The notes under the pieces: model-generated
The model's database searches: none
Told to the model about the DNA's origin: nothing
Seen by the model: the letters and a program-made list of their open reading frames with translations, nothing else
NCBI RefSeq assembly: GCF_042186555.1
Contig: NC_133334.1
Coordinates: 21,625,105-21,689,104 of the forward strand
Direction: 5' to 3'
Origin: Aquarana catesbeiana
Lineage: Eukaryota; Chordata; Amphibia; Anura; Ranidae
Length of the DNA stretch: 64,000 bases
Shown here: one piece after another, positions 21,876 through 32,975 of the stretch
Layout: each line of letters starts with the position of its first letter
Position numbering within the stretch: position 1 is the stretch's first letter
Made by a program: the position numbers and the translations under genes

Positions 21876-22894
21876 GTGATTATTAACAACAAAATAGAAA
21901 ATGGCACAGGGCAGACAGAAGTAACATCCAAGGCTTGTACTCTGAATGCATTCAGGGGGGCCCCACCAGCCGGTGTCTCCAGCACTGGGGTCTCCACCAC
22001 AAATACAGAAGTGATCAGTTCTGGGCTGCACTTCATTGCTGTGTTGAGACCATAATAACAGAATGGTACTGGTAGTGACAGCAATGGAGGGCGCCGTGCA
22101 GAGCCGGAATAGTACCGTCCACTCCAGGTGCCCTGGTACGGAAGAAGAGTCACCAACACATTCGGGACGCATCACTTGGGGTCAAATACAGACAACATTT
22201 GGAGTCCACATGGGGCCCTTTCCATGGTCCCTTGAGGACGGGGCCCTGTGTGTGTGGCCTAAAATAAATGTGATAATCTGTGTTAGTCACCAGAACGTGA
22301 AGATTACTTCCTCACCACAAATACTGGAGTAGCCAGTAATACCAGCTGTGACTGAAGATCTACAAGGCGCTACTCTGAAGAGCTTGCACTCTAGGAACAT
22401 TCAGAGAGTCCAAGAATCCCACATCAGCAACAGACCGATAAAAGGTGAACCCGGTACACATCAGATGTGGGGAAATCAGCAATAGGCATATCATGCTGAT
22501 GGAAGAGCTGATCCCAGGAGCTTGCACTCTGGGTGGGGTCACTATCAGACAGCAGGGGGGGGGGGACAGAGCAGACTCATAGGGTGGGATATCCTCAGAC
22601 ACTGGGTGGGTGTATTTTAGGAGTCCCCGGCAGTAAAGATTTCAGGAGGGACTCAATCAGAACACAGAGAAAGCAGCTAGTCCCAGGAGCTTGCACTCTA
22701 CATACATTAAGAGACCAGGGAATTCCACCAACAGGCAGGAAAGGGCAGAACACGCATACAGGGACACATAAAAAGTAAAATGCAGATTTGGGAGGATAGA
22801 GGGCTGACCCCAGGAGCTGGCACTCTACATAGATAGCAAGGTCACTGGCACAGAGCACTGCAGACAGCAGCAGATGGTGACTGATCAGCCGGTG

Positions 22895-25340
22895 ACAATC
22901 CTCAGTACAGGGGCCCTATTAATAAATGGGGGGGTTATCCTCAGTACAGGGGCCCTACTAAAAAATGGGGGGGGGGTTATCCTCAGTACAGGGGCCCTAT
23001 TAATAAATGGGGGGGGTTATCCTCAGTACAGGGGCCCTATTAATAAATGGGGGGGGTTATCCTCAGTACAGGGGCCCTATTAATAAATGGGGGGGGGTAT
23101 CCTCAGTACAGGGGCCCTATTAATAAATGGGGGGGTATCCTCAGTACAGGGGCCCTATTAATAAATGGGGGGGTATCCTCAGTACAGGGGCCCTATTAAT
23201 AAATGGGGGGGTATCCTCAGTACAGGGGCCCTATTAATAAATGGGGGGGTATCCTCAGTACAGGGGCCCTATTAATAAATGGGGGGGGGGTATCCTCAGT
23301 ACAGGGGCCCTATTAATAAATGGGGGGGGGGGGGTATCCTCAGTACAGGGGCCCTATTAATAAATGGGGGGGGGGTATCCTCAGTACAGGGGCCCTATTA
23401 ATAAATGGGGGGGGTAGCCTCAGTACAGGGGCCCTATTAATAAATGGGGGGGGGTATCCTCAGTACAGGGGCCTTATTAATAAATGGGGGGGGTATCCTC
23501 AGTAAAGGGGCCTTATTAATAAATGGGGGGGGGGTATCCTCAGTAAAGGGGCCTTATTAATAAATGGGGGGGGGTATCCTCAGTACAGGGGCCCTATTAA
23601 TAAATGGGGGGGTTATCCTCAGTACAGGGGCCCAATAAATGGGGGGGGGGTTATCCTCAGTACAGGGGCCCTACTAAAAAATGGGGGGGGGGGGGGGTTA
23701 TCCTCAGTACAGGGGCCCTATTAATAAATGGGGGGGGGGGTTATCCTCAGTACAGGGGCCCTATTAATAAATGGGGGGGGTTATCCTCAGTACAGGGGCC
23801 CTATTAATAAATGGGGGGGGGGTATCCTCAGTACAGGGGCCCTATTAATAAATGGGGGGGTATCCTCAGTACAGGGGCCCTATTAATAAATGGGGGGGTA
23901 TCCTCAGTACAGGGGCCCTATTAATAAATGGGGGGGTATCCTCAGTACAGGGGCCCTATTAATAAATGGGGGGGGGGTATCCTCAGTACAGGGGCCCTAT
24001 TAATAAATGGGGGGGGGGTATCCTCAGTACAGGGGCCCTATTAATAAATGGGGGGGTAGCCTCAGTACAGGGGCCCTATTAATAAATGGGGGGGGGGTAT
24101 CCTCAGTACAGGGGCCTTATTAATAAATGGGGGGGGTATCCTCAGTAAAGGGGCCTTATTAATAAATGGGGGGGGGTATCCTCAGTAAAGGGGCCTTATT
24201 AATAAATGGGGGGGGTATCCTCAGTACAGGGGCCCTATTGATAAATGGGGGGGGGTATCATCAGTACAGGGGCCCTATTAATAAAATGGGGGGGGGGGTT
24301 ATCCGCATTACAGGGGCCCTATTAATAAAATGGGGGGGGGTTATCCTCAGTACAGGGCCCTATTAATAAAATGGGGGGGGTTATCCTCAGTACAGGGCCC
24401 TATTAATAAAATGGGGGGGTATCCTCAGTACAGGGCCCTATTAATAAAATGGGGGGGGTATCCTCAGTACAGGGGTCCTATTAATAAATGGGGGGGGGGT
24501 ATCCTCAGTACAGGGGCCCTATTAATAAATGGGGGGGGGTATCCTCAGTACAGGGGCCCTATTAATAAATGGGGGGGTATCCTCAGTACAGGGGCCCTAT
24601 TAATAAATGGGGGGGGTATCCTCAGTACAGGGGCCCTATTAATAAATGGGGGGGGTAGCCTCAGTACAGGGGCCTTATTAATAAATGGGGGGGGGTATCC
24701 TCAGTACAGGGGCCCTATTAATAAATGGGGGGGGGTATCATCAGTACAGGGGCCCTATTAATAAAATGGGGGGGTTATCCGCATTACAGGGGCCCTATTA
24801 ATAAAATGGGGGGGTTATCCTCAGTACAGGGCCCTATTAATAAAATGGGGGGGTTATCCTCAGTACAGGGCCCTATTAATAAAATGGGGGGGGGGTTATC
24901 CTCAGTACAGGGGCCCTATTAATAAATGGGGGGGGGTATCATCAGTACAGGGGCCCTATTAATAAATGAGGGGGGGGGTATCATCAGTACAGGGGCCCTA
25001 TTAATAAAATGGGGGGGTTATCCGCATTACAGGGGCCCTATTAATAAAATGGGGGGGGGTTATCCTCAGTACAGGGGCCCTATTAATAAAATGGGGGGGG
25101 TTATCCTCAGTACAGGGGCCCTATTAATAAAATGGGGGGGGTTATCCTCATTACAGGGGCCCTATTAATAAAATGGGGGGGGGTTATCCTCAGTACAGGG
25201 TCCTATTAATAAAATGGGGGGGGGGGTTATCCTCAGTACAGGGCCCTATTAATAAATGGGGGGGTTATCCTCATTACAGGGGCCCTATTAATAAAATGGG
25301 GGGAGTTAACCTCAGTACAGGGGCCCCATAATAATAAATG
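22895..25340. repeat. 2.4-kb G-run satellite, ~36-40 bp unit, >60 copies
   Basis: The unit is ATCCTCAGTACAGGGGCCCT then ATTAATAAATG and a G-run of 6-14. The non-G part is very uniform; length variation is almost all in the G-run, plus AAATG versus AAAATG variants that cluster from 24280 on. A near-duplicate order of variants (for example GTAGCC and AAAGGGGCCTT units) at 23400-23570 and 24050-24200 indicates segmental copying of several units. Confidence 0.97.
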
Positions 25341-25599
25341 GCCCCAGTGGCCCCCCTGAGCAGCCATGGCTGTCAGAACTTAGGGCCCCCTCAGAAGGCG
25401 GCTTGTCCCAGGAGCTTGCACTCTACACACATGAAGAGAGTGCAGGGGGGACCCCCAGCCAGCCATGCAGGAGATATGGGGGGTTTATTATGACAGCAGA
25501 CAGGGAAAGCCCCAGAAGCTTACACTCTACATGTAGTCAGATATAATGCAATGACTGAGGACTAGCCCCAAGAGCTAGCACTCTCCTGTCAGGACTCCC

Positions 25600-26010
25600 C
25601 TCCCCCAGCCCAGGCCGGTCACTCACCCTTCCTCCGCACACTCCGAGCTCTCACACAAACAGCCGCGTCCGTGACCTACTTTCTACCCTCACTAAATGTC
25701 GCACCACTAACCTACTTTTCAGCCAATGACGTGCGCCGGCTCCACGGCTGCCCGTGCCAACCAATAGGCGAAGCCTCCGCCGACAGCCAGCCAACCGGCG
25801 CCCTCACTTGCGAGACGTCCCTCCCCCTTGCGACACTGCCTAGCCCCAGCCAATAAGGAAGACGCCTCCTGCCAAGGAGGGGAGGAGCGATGGAGGCTCC
25901 GGGAAGCCATGTTGGCGGTGGCAGGGGAAGGGGAAAAAAATAAATAAAAAGCTCGCGGCAGCCATATTGCTGGTGGCAAAGTCTCTTGTTGCTAAGGGGG
26001 TCCGTGTTGT
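25600..26010. promoter_or_regulatory. CpG-rich promoter candidate with three CCAAT boxes
   Basis: CpG dinucleotides are dense from 25613 to about 25880, unlike the surrounding sequence. CCAAT occurs at 25723, 25761 and 25850; TGACGT at 25727. YY1-like motifs occur at 25955-25968 (minus-strand AATATGGCTGCCGC) and near 25905. A good splice-donor sequence faces left at 25626. No repeat family covers it. These traits fit a TATA-less housekeeping-type promoter, possibly bidirectional. Direction and gene are inference; no coding exon is identified. Confidence 0.55.
25621..25630 (-). other. Candidate splice donor of a leftward first exon
   Basis: Minus-strand AAGGGTGAGT puts GTGAGT at 25626-25621, a near-consensus donor directly downstream (leftward) of the CpG block. 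If real, the 5' UTR exon would lie between about 25720 and 25627 and the satellites at 19.8-25.3 kb would be in intron 1. A single motif cannot prove this. Confidence 0.3.
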
Positions 26011-26128
26011 CTGTACAGTCCCTGGTTTCCAGTGTTCACTAAATACACAAAACGCAAATTATTCCTGATCTGCAAATGTGGGTGTTATCATAAAGATAGA
26101 CATTCACTCTTAAAGAGGGGTCCCTGTC

Positions 26129-26488
26129 TAGGATTGCCACCTTTTCTTCAAGCCAAACCCCAACACTTTAGCGGTCTGGAACACCTTTGGGTGCCCCGAG
26201 GAGAGTAGTGATGCGGTGCCCATAGCGTGCCGCAGCAAACTCTGGGTGTGGCCAAATTGCTCTTGCTGACATCACCCTGCACCCCAGTGATGCCGAACCT
26301 TCCCCCCCACCCCATACAACCGCCCCTCAGCTCCTGGACGGCAACAGATTTATGTGCGACTATCTTGGTTACTTGGGGAGCCACAGCCCGGTCTGAATAA
26401 AGTGTCCGGGTTTCAGTCCGTCTGAAACCTAAACACATGATTCAAAACCCGGATTGTCCGGGTGAATCCCGGACAGGTGGCAACCCTA
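26129..26488. mobile_element. hAT-like MITE with 7/8 target duplication
   Basis: Ends TAGGATTGCCACCTT and ACAGGTGGCAACCCTA are inverted. Flanks TCCCTGTC (26121-26128) and CCCCTGTC (26489-26496) match in 7 of 8. Same terminal type as the 171-bp MITE at 54089. Confidence 0.85.
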
Positions 26489-26533
26489 CCCCTGTCAGAT
26501 AAAATGCCTGAGACCTGCTGACGGGCTCCTTTA

Positions 26534-26799
26534 GCCTCGGTTCACACCAGAGGCGGCACGACTTGCAGGTCGCCTCACCGAGGCGACCTGCACATGACTG
26601 CCCGGGCGACTTGCAAAACGACTTCTGTATAGAAGTCTATGCAAGTCGCCCCAAGTCGCCCCCAAAGTCGTACAGGAACCTTTTTCTAAGTCGGAGCGAC
26701 TTGCGTCGCTCCCCTTAGAACGGTTCCATAGCACAGAACGGGAGGCGACTTGTCAGGCGACTAGGTCGCCTGACAAGTCGTCCCTGTGTGAACCGAGTC
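26534..26799. mobile_element. Palindromic GTTCACAC MITE with TTA duplication
   Basis: GCCTCGGTTCACACCAG and CTGTGTGAACCGAGTC are inverted, flanked by TTA at 26531-26533 and 26800-26802. The interior is a strong palindrome around GGTCGCCT/AGGCGACC and AAGTCGCC. The 3-bp TTA duplication points to PIF/Harbinger mobilisation. Its right TTA overlaps the TTAA of the next element. Confidence 0.8.
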
Positions 26800-27854
26800 T
26801 TAACCACTTGCCTACAGGGCGCTTTTACCCCCCTTCCTGCCCAGGCCAATTTTCAGCGTTCAGCGCTGTCACACTTACAATGACAATTTTGCGGTCATTA
26901 CATTTTTATCTTTTTTTTTTCACACAAATAGAGCTTTCTTTTGGTGGTATTTAATCACTGCTGGGTTTTTTATTTTTTGCTAAACAAATGAAAAAAGACC
27001 AAAAGTGTTGAAATAAAAACAAACATTTTTCATAGTTTGTTATAAACTTTTGCAAAAAGGTCATTTTTTTCCTTCCCTGATAGACACTGATAGGCATCCC
27101 TGATGGGCACTGCTATGTGGTGCTAATAGGCGGCACTGATAGGCTGCACTGATGGGCACTAATAGGTGGCACTAATAGGCCCTACTGGTAGGCGATAATG
27201 ATGGGCACTGATAGGCAGCACTGGTATATGACACTAAGGAAGAGGCACCAATGGGCACTGATTGGCAGCATTGGTGGGCACTGATTGGCAGCTCTGATGG
27301 GCAATGATTGGCAGCACTGATGGGCACTGATAGGTGGCACTGGTAGGCGATAATGATGGGCACTGATAGGCTACACTGATGGGCACTGATAGGCAGCCCT
27401 GATGGGCAATGATTGGCTGCACTGATGGGCACTGATAGGTGGCACCGGTAGGCAATAATTATGGGCACTGATAGGCTGCACTGATGGGCACTGATAGGTG
27501 GCACTGAGAGGCGGCACTGGTAGGCAATAATTATGGGCACTGATAGGCTACACTGATGGGCACTGATAGGCAGCCCTGATGGGCAATGATTGCCTGCACT
27601 GATGGGCACTGATAGGTTTTCATAGGCTTACCGCCGTTCTGCCCCTCTCGGGAGCGATCGGCGGGTCCTGGCGGACATTGGGGTCCGCTGGACCCGCTGA
27701 TTGGCTCCCGCGGTGTCCAATCACAGCAGGAGCTGGCCGCTGGGCACATGCGTACCGCAGACCTGGAAGAGCGAAATCACGTACCTGTACGTGATTTTGC
27801 ACAGAAGAGCCGCCTCGCAGTATATGTACGTGGGGGCGGTCGACAAGTGGTTAA
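26800..27854. mobile_element. TTAACCACTTG element with internal array
   Basis: Left TTAACCACTTGCC and right CAAGTGGTTAA are perfect inverted 11-mers with TTAA at each end; 1055 bp. The body AATAGAGCTTTCTTTTGGTG is shared with 29360. From 27070 to 27620 it carries a tandem GCACTGATGGGCACTGATAG array of 15-32 bp units. The piggyBac-like assignment rests on TTAA; no transposase is present. Confidence 0.85.
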
Positions 27855-28540
27855 AGAGTAACTCCAAATTTGCTGAGAAAAAAAAACCCTCCCCCCTTCT
27901 GGGTGATATATATATATATTGCAGATTCCGACCTTTTGTTAGTCTGAAGAAATAGCTGTTTGTTTCTCTTTGTCCATGTGTGAATGTGAACGGGAGTGAC
28001 TTTATAATTATCAATCAGGTGCTGCACTTGCAGGGTTCTAATGAGGAAAGTGGCAAGGTCTGCGTCCTTTTAGACTTGGTTTCCCTTTGTGAGTTTCTCA
28101 CCAAGAATGACATTTTTGTTGCAGGGGATGCCCAAAATCTGACTTGTATCTTTTTTTTTTTCCTTTCGCAAATTTCTTTTTATTAAGATTTTGCATAGTA
28201 CAAAAGACACAAAAAATAAAGTAAACAAAACCACACCAAGCAGGGCGGGATTCATAGAAATCACAAGTAAAATCTAGAAACTCCCACAATGTGCAGACTT
28301 CTGGGAAAATCAGTGAGCCAATCACAGCAGCAGAAAGTGACATTCCTGGGGGGGGGTGGGGGCGTTCCGGTTCTGTACATAATCTGTGTACAGAGCGCCT
28401 CCAGTTTGCCATATTGCATTCATTTTAATAACATTCAATTACAATATGACTCGCGTGTAGCAATTGTATTTGCTATACATATTTTTTTAATTTTTTAATT
28501 TTTTTATTTGCTATTTTTTACACTTGGGTTTTGTTTTTGT
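27851..28540. mobile_element. TTAAAGAGTAACTCC element, right end lost
   Basis: It starts TTAAAGAGTAACTCCAAATT, sharing its TTAA with the right end of the previous element. The GTGAGCCAATCACAGCAG and CAATTACAATATGACTCGCG blocks match, reversed, the element at 9836. An inserted T-run with TCTTTTTATTAAGATTTTGC lies near 28150-28200. No matching right terminus. Confidence 0.7.
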
Positions 28541-28727
28541 TTTTTTGTCTAAATCCGGAAAAAGTGTATCATCTGCCTCCCCCCGCCCCTTCAGCATATG
28601 GTATAGACTTCATAGCCATGGGGCTTTAGCCCAAACCTTGGTTCTTTTCCATTTGTAGCAAAAATAATGCCACATTTTTCCAGAATCTCAGCTCTCCAAT
28701 CCTACTTTGATGTTCATGAAGTGACAC
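28541..28727. other. Short spacer
   Basis: No feature recognised. Confidence 0.3.
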
Positions 28728-28730
28728 TTA

Positions 28731-29187
28731 TGCCGCGTACACACGGTCGGACTTTTCATCTACAAAAGTCCAACGGACGCCGACGGACTAAAGCTGGCTG
28801 GTAATCCGATCGTGTGTGGGCTTCTCCGGACTTTCAGCAGACTTTTTCAGCCTCAAATCCGACGGACTTTAGATTTGAAACATGCTTCAAATCTTTACGT
28901 CGTAACTACGACGGACCCCGAAATCCGCTCGTCTGTGTGCTAGTCCGACGGACAAAAACCCATGCTAGGGCAGCTATTGGCTACTGGCTATGAACTTCCT
29001 TATTTTAGTCCGGTGTACGTCATCACGTACGAATCCGTCGGACTTTTGTGTGGTCGTGTGTAGGCAAGTCCGTTCGTTAGAAAGTCTGCTGCAAGTCCGC
29101 CGAAAGTCCGCCGGAAGTCCGCCGGAAGTCTGTCGGACAGGCTGTCGGACTTTTGTAGACGAAAAGTCCGACCGTGTGTACGCGGCA
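28731..29187. mobile_element. Harbinger-like palindromic MITE, copy 1
   Basis: TGCCGCGTACACACGGTCGG and its mirror end CGTGTGTACGCGGCA are flanked by TTA on both sides (28728-28730, 29188-29190). The body repeats CCGACGGAC/GTCCGTCGG motifs in mirrored order. Two further copies lie at 48747 and 49409. Confidence 0.88.
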
Positions 29188-29359
29188 TTAGGAAACTCAT
29201 TAAACACACGAGTCTGGTGCACCACCTAGTGGCGCAGAGAAGAAACTACAAGTCATAAAAAAAAAAAAAAATCTAACATTAGAGGCTCTTTTACACCTTA
29301 GAATTGAGTTAATGTGTGCTGCATCGAAATGGATGGGTTGTCTACCCACTTGTACATGC
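29188..29359. other. Spacer with CCACCTAGTGGCGC
   Basis: A CCACCTAGTGGCGC sequence at 29221-29234 resembles a CTCF core with two mismatches; weak. Confidence 0.2.
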
Positions 29360-29669
29360 TTAACCACTTGCTTGCCGGGCACTTCACCCCCCACCCCCTT
29401 CCTGCCCAGGCCAATTTTCAGCTTTCAGAGCTGTCACACTTTGAATGACGATTGCGCGGTCATGCTACACTGTACCCATATGACATTTTTATCATTTTTT
29501 TTTCACACAAATAGAGCTTTCTTTCGGTGGTAGTTAATCACCACTGAGGTTTTTTATTTTTTGCTAAAAAAAAAAAAAAGAACGAAAATTAAAAAAACAA
29601 AAAACATGTTTCATAGTTTGTTTTGAAATTTTAAAATTTTGAAAACAGGTAATTTCAGACAGGAAGTTT

Positions 29670-29890
29670 CTCCTTCATTGATGTGCACTGATGAGGCTGC
29701 ACTAATGGGCACTGATAGGCTGCACTGATAGGCTACACTGATGGGCACTGATAGGTGGCACTGATGGCACTTAAAGGTGGCACTGAGATGTGGCACTGAT
29801 GGTTGGCACTAATGGGTGGCACTGATAGGTGGCACTGATACGTGGCACCGATGATCACTGATGGGTGGCACTGATGGGCACTGACATTGC
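29670..29890. repeat. GCACTGATGGGCACTGATAG array in the TTAA element
   Basis: Degenerate 10-16 bp units (GGCACTGATG, AGGTGGCACTGAT). Same array type as 27070-27620, so it is an ancestral part of the family. Confidence 0.85.
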
Positions 29891-30277
29891 GCTCCCAGCA
29901 TAGAGACCGGTGTCTCACCGTGATTCCCGATTCCGGGTCACCTGATCGCTGTGATAGCCCTTGATTGGCTATCACAGTGATCAGTCACTGTGAAGCCCGT
30001 CCCCATGTGTTTTTTTTTTTGTTTTTTTTACTCTGTGAATGGAGGAGAGAGATACATCATATCTCTCTCTCCTGGCAGAGAAAAAGGAAACAGTGTGCGT
30101 AAAAAAAATTAAATTAAACTAATAATAAATAAATAAAACAAAAAAAAAATACCTAGATCAAGGTTTGATCTAGGTCAGTGCCAGGGTTAGTTTTTGGGGT
30201 CAAGGTCAAAGGTCAAGGCCCGGGTCAAAGGTCAGGGTCAGTATATTTTTTTGGACAGGATTTTTTTTTTAAATTAG

Positions 30278-32006
30278 TGTAGCAGTCTCCCCGACTTACG
30301 AGGGCCTGATGGTGACCCCCAGAGCCAGGGAGAACTGACATTCCTCCTCAGGGTGCAGGTTACTAAGCATAGTGGGCGTGGTGCAAGGTGAAAAGATTGG
30401 GCGCCAGTCACTTTATGCAAAAATAAACAAAGAGAGTTTCATTTATCTTAACAGGAACGGTGGGGAGAGAGGGTTAGGGCTCAGGACACCCTTAGGCAAA
30501 GGCAATAGCAATTAGGCAAACTGTAGACAAAGATAGAACTAGGCAGTCAGCAATACAGAATGAGGGTCTTTAAAGTGGAGTTCCACCCACTTTTGCAACT
30601 CTTCAGCATCCCTCACTAAACTGTGCACTGTAAACAAATTAAATTTTTTTTTTTTTTTTCTCAGCACCTACTGTATATCTGCTGTATTCATTTTTCACTT
30701 CCTCCTCCCTGGCCGCGGCCCATCGCATCATTTCCTGTTTGCAATGCCTTCTGGGAAGGGGCGGCAACTTCCTCTGAAACTGCCGTTGCTATGGAAACCT
30801 GACCTGAAACCTATTACACTGCTTGTGCTGCACTGAGCATGTGCGAGATCTGCAAGGATGAGATCCAGAAAGAAATACAGTCTGGCTTCAGATGCCCACA
30901 CTTAAGATGGCCACGGCCTGCTGTAAGTTTATAAAATAACAAACTACTGCTATAAACTAACAAAACAGACCTTAGTTTACAGACTAACTTTACTAGAATA
31001 CATTAAGCTTGTGTATTATAGGGGTATTTTTATTTAAAAAGTATCATTTTGGCCAGAACACCACTTTAAGCTGAATGCAGCAATCTGTTTCTTGTAGAAA
31101 AGGCTGTCTCCTATGGCAAGAACTTCTCTTAAAGTATCCTACTGCAGATCTTCCAGCTTAACTCACAGTATCCCCCCTATGGATCTTCCATCTTAACTCA
31201 CAGTAACCCACTGTAGATCCTTAAGCTCAGCTCGCCGTCTTTCACTAGACTTCTTGGACTCTCAGATACCTGCTGGATTCCCAAGCTTCACCCACAGCTA
31301 TACTTTATCTTCAAGCTTTACTCACAGCTACCCGCTGTCTTCCTGGATGAGTCTCCACTGAAGCTTTCCACTTACATTACCGTCCCCGGCTAGTGAAGCA
31401 TCTGCTCTGGTACTCCTTCAGAACTTCATCCCATTTGCCTCCGGTAACAGGAGTGGTCATCCCTTTGCGGCAACTGCTTCTCCTTTACCTCCAGCAACGA
31501 CCAGGCTTCCCTCGGGCTGAGCCTCTAACACACGCAGTTCTGCCCCAGGCTTCGGGCTTAACCTTTGCTGCTCCTCCTTTTGCGGAACCCTGAACTACTG
31601 AATAGGTCTTACGTAGACCCAGCAGCCAGTATGACTCCTGGATAGGCCTCAGGCTTCAGGCCTCGCAACCAGGAGTTACTCAACATACACCCACCCAGGC
31701 CGCAGCCCCGGGCGGGAAGAACCCTGACTCCTCCAGAAAAAATAGCCTATTCCAGCATGCACAGCGGCCAAAGAAACTCCTGCTGATTGGCTGAGACAAC
31801 TTATTTACCCATCACCTGAATTCACTGTAATCCATCATCCTAATGCCAAAGGCAACAGTGCCACCTGTTGACAGGAGAGAGAAACTACAAATTAAACTCA
31901 GACTTAAGACAGAAATCAGTGGATCAAAACTACCAATTAGCCAGGCTAGTTACCACCTAGCACAACTAGAATAATTAGCAGCCCTGTTTAGGACCAGGGT
32001 GCTACA
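30278..32006. mobile_element. LTR-like insertion (TGTAGC...GCTACA)
   Basis: Ends TGTAGCAGTCTCC and CAGGGTGCTACA begin TG and finish CA, with TTAG on both flanks (30274-30277, 32007-32010). This is the pattern of a solo LTR, but no internal gene, primer site or second LTR is seen, so the class is tentative. It holds a nested 500-bp TTAA MITE. A Pro/Leu-rich plus frame at 31393-31593 is not a recognised protein. Confidence 0.45.
30570..31069. mobile_element. TTAA-ended MITE nested in the LTR-like insertion
   Basis: TTAAAGTGGAGTTCCACCC and GGCCAGAACACCACTTTAA are inverted with TTAA at both ends; exactly 500 bp. Same superfamily as 17489, 36135 and 56913. Confidence 0.85.
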
Positions 32007-32008
32007 TT

Positions 32009-32286
32009 AGTTACATAGTTACATAGTAGGTGAGGTTGAAAAAAGACACAGGTCCATCAAGCCCAACCTATGTGTGTGATTATATGTCAGTATTACATTG
32101 TATATCCCTGTATGTTGCGGTCATTCAGGTGCTTATCTAATAGTTTCCCTCCGCTGAGACCACCTCCTGTGGAAGGGATTTCCACATCCTTGCCGCTCTT
32201 ACAGTAAAGAACCCTCTATGTAGTTTAATGTTAAACCTCTTTTCTTCTAATTTTAATGAGTGGCCACGAGTCTTGTATTAATTAGT
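32009..32286 (+). repeat. Dispersed repeat (AGTTACATAGTAGGTGAGG), copy 1
   Basis: GTTACATAGTAGGTGAGGTT then AAAAGACACAGGTCCATCAA, continuing through TGTATATCCCTGTATGTTG. A second copy in opposite orientation lies at 54528-54678. This family is widespread in amphibians; I do not assign its class. Confidence 0.75.
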
Positions 32287-32975
32287 ATTAGTGTCAGTGC
32301 GTTTTTAGGTAGGATAAAAAATAAATAAATAAAGCAATATGTTTTTGGGATGTACTACAGGTACATACGACAACTAACATATAAATATGTGGTATCGCTG
32401 CAATCACCAGGAGCAGGAGAATTTAATTTGGATTGCTCTTCGGTTAAAGGTTATGGTAGTACCCAGAAATATACAGCTAAATAAAAAAATATTTTTTTTT
32501 TTTATACTATTTTGGGCCAGTTTTCCTTTGATAATGAAAAGATTCAGGAGATATCCATTACCATTTACCACCATATGAAAGCCCAATTTGCCCTGAAAAA
32601 AACACGGTATAATCCACCTGGATGGGAAAATAGTTGTAATGATATGTACGGTTTTACTAACATAAGTTAAAGTTGCAAAATTGTGCTTAGGCATTAACAT
32701 TTGTTTTACCCTTAGGCAGGAAAGGGTTAAAGGGACATTTAAATGTGGAGTTAGGCTTTAACATTCCTTTTTCAAAGCACCAGCGCTCTGGATTCAATTC
32801 CCTCCAAGACATAACTTACATGGAGTTTGTAGTTTCCCTCCATGTTGGTATAATGTGCACATCATTGTATGGTTAGAGAGCTACTGGTACTCACCTTTCC
32901 AGCGCTCCACCCGGCGTCAGCTGGTGTTAGAGCTTAGAGGGAGCAGTGACATTACCCCTTCATACTGTATAACGC

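Larger units (their letters stand above)
19826..25584. repeat. Diverged tandem field with AGGAGCTTGCACTCT core
   Basis: The core, on the plus strand, occurs at about 19832, 19949, 21930 (variant), 22379, 22515, 22684, 22812, 25409, 25512 and 25569. Spacing is about 56-170 where no satellite intervenes. Several copies continue CTACATACATTAAGAGA then a CCAGGGA-like block, so the unit is longer than the core. Two G-rich satellites (20520-21875 and 22895-25340) have expanded inside this field. Confidence 0.75.
29360..32730. mobile_element. Composite TTAA element carrying nested insertions
   Basis: Left TTAACCACTTGCTTGCCGG, right GGAAAGGGTTAA, TTAA at 29360-29363 and 32727-32730. The left body matches 26800. 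The sequence broken at AAATTAG (30271-30277) resumes as ATTAGTGTCAGTGCG (32287). Between them lie an LTR-like insertion (30278-32006) and a dispersed repeat (32009-32286). Without inserts it would be about 1.36 kb. Confidence 0.75.

Noticed and set aside
21837..22175. Minus-strand frames of about 100-112 residues between the two G-rich satellites
   Set aside because: No recognisable domain; part of the sequence repeats the AGGAGCTTGCACTCT unit field.
22895..25340. Repeat-spacer array resembling CRISPR
   Set aside because: The variable part is only a G-run, not unique spacers.
30278..32006. Complete LTR retrotransposon
   Set aside because: No paired LTR, primer-binding site or gag/pol-like frame was seen; only solo-LTR-like ends.
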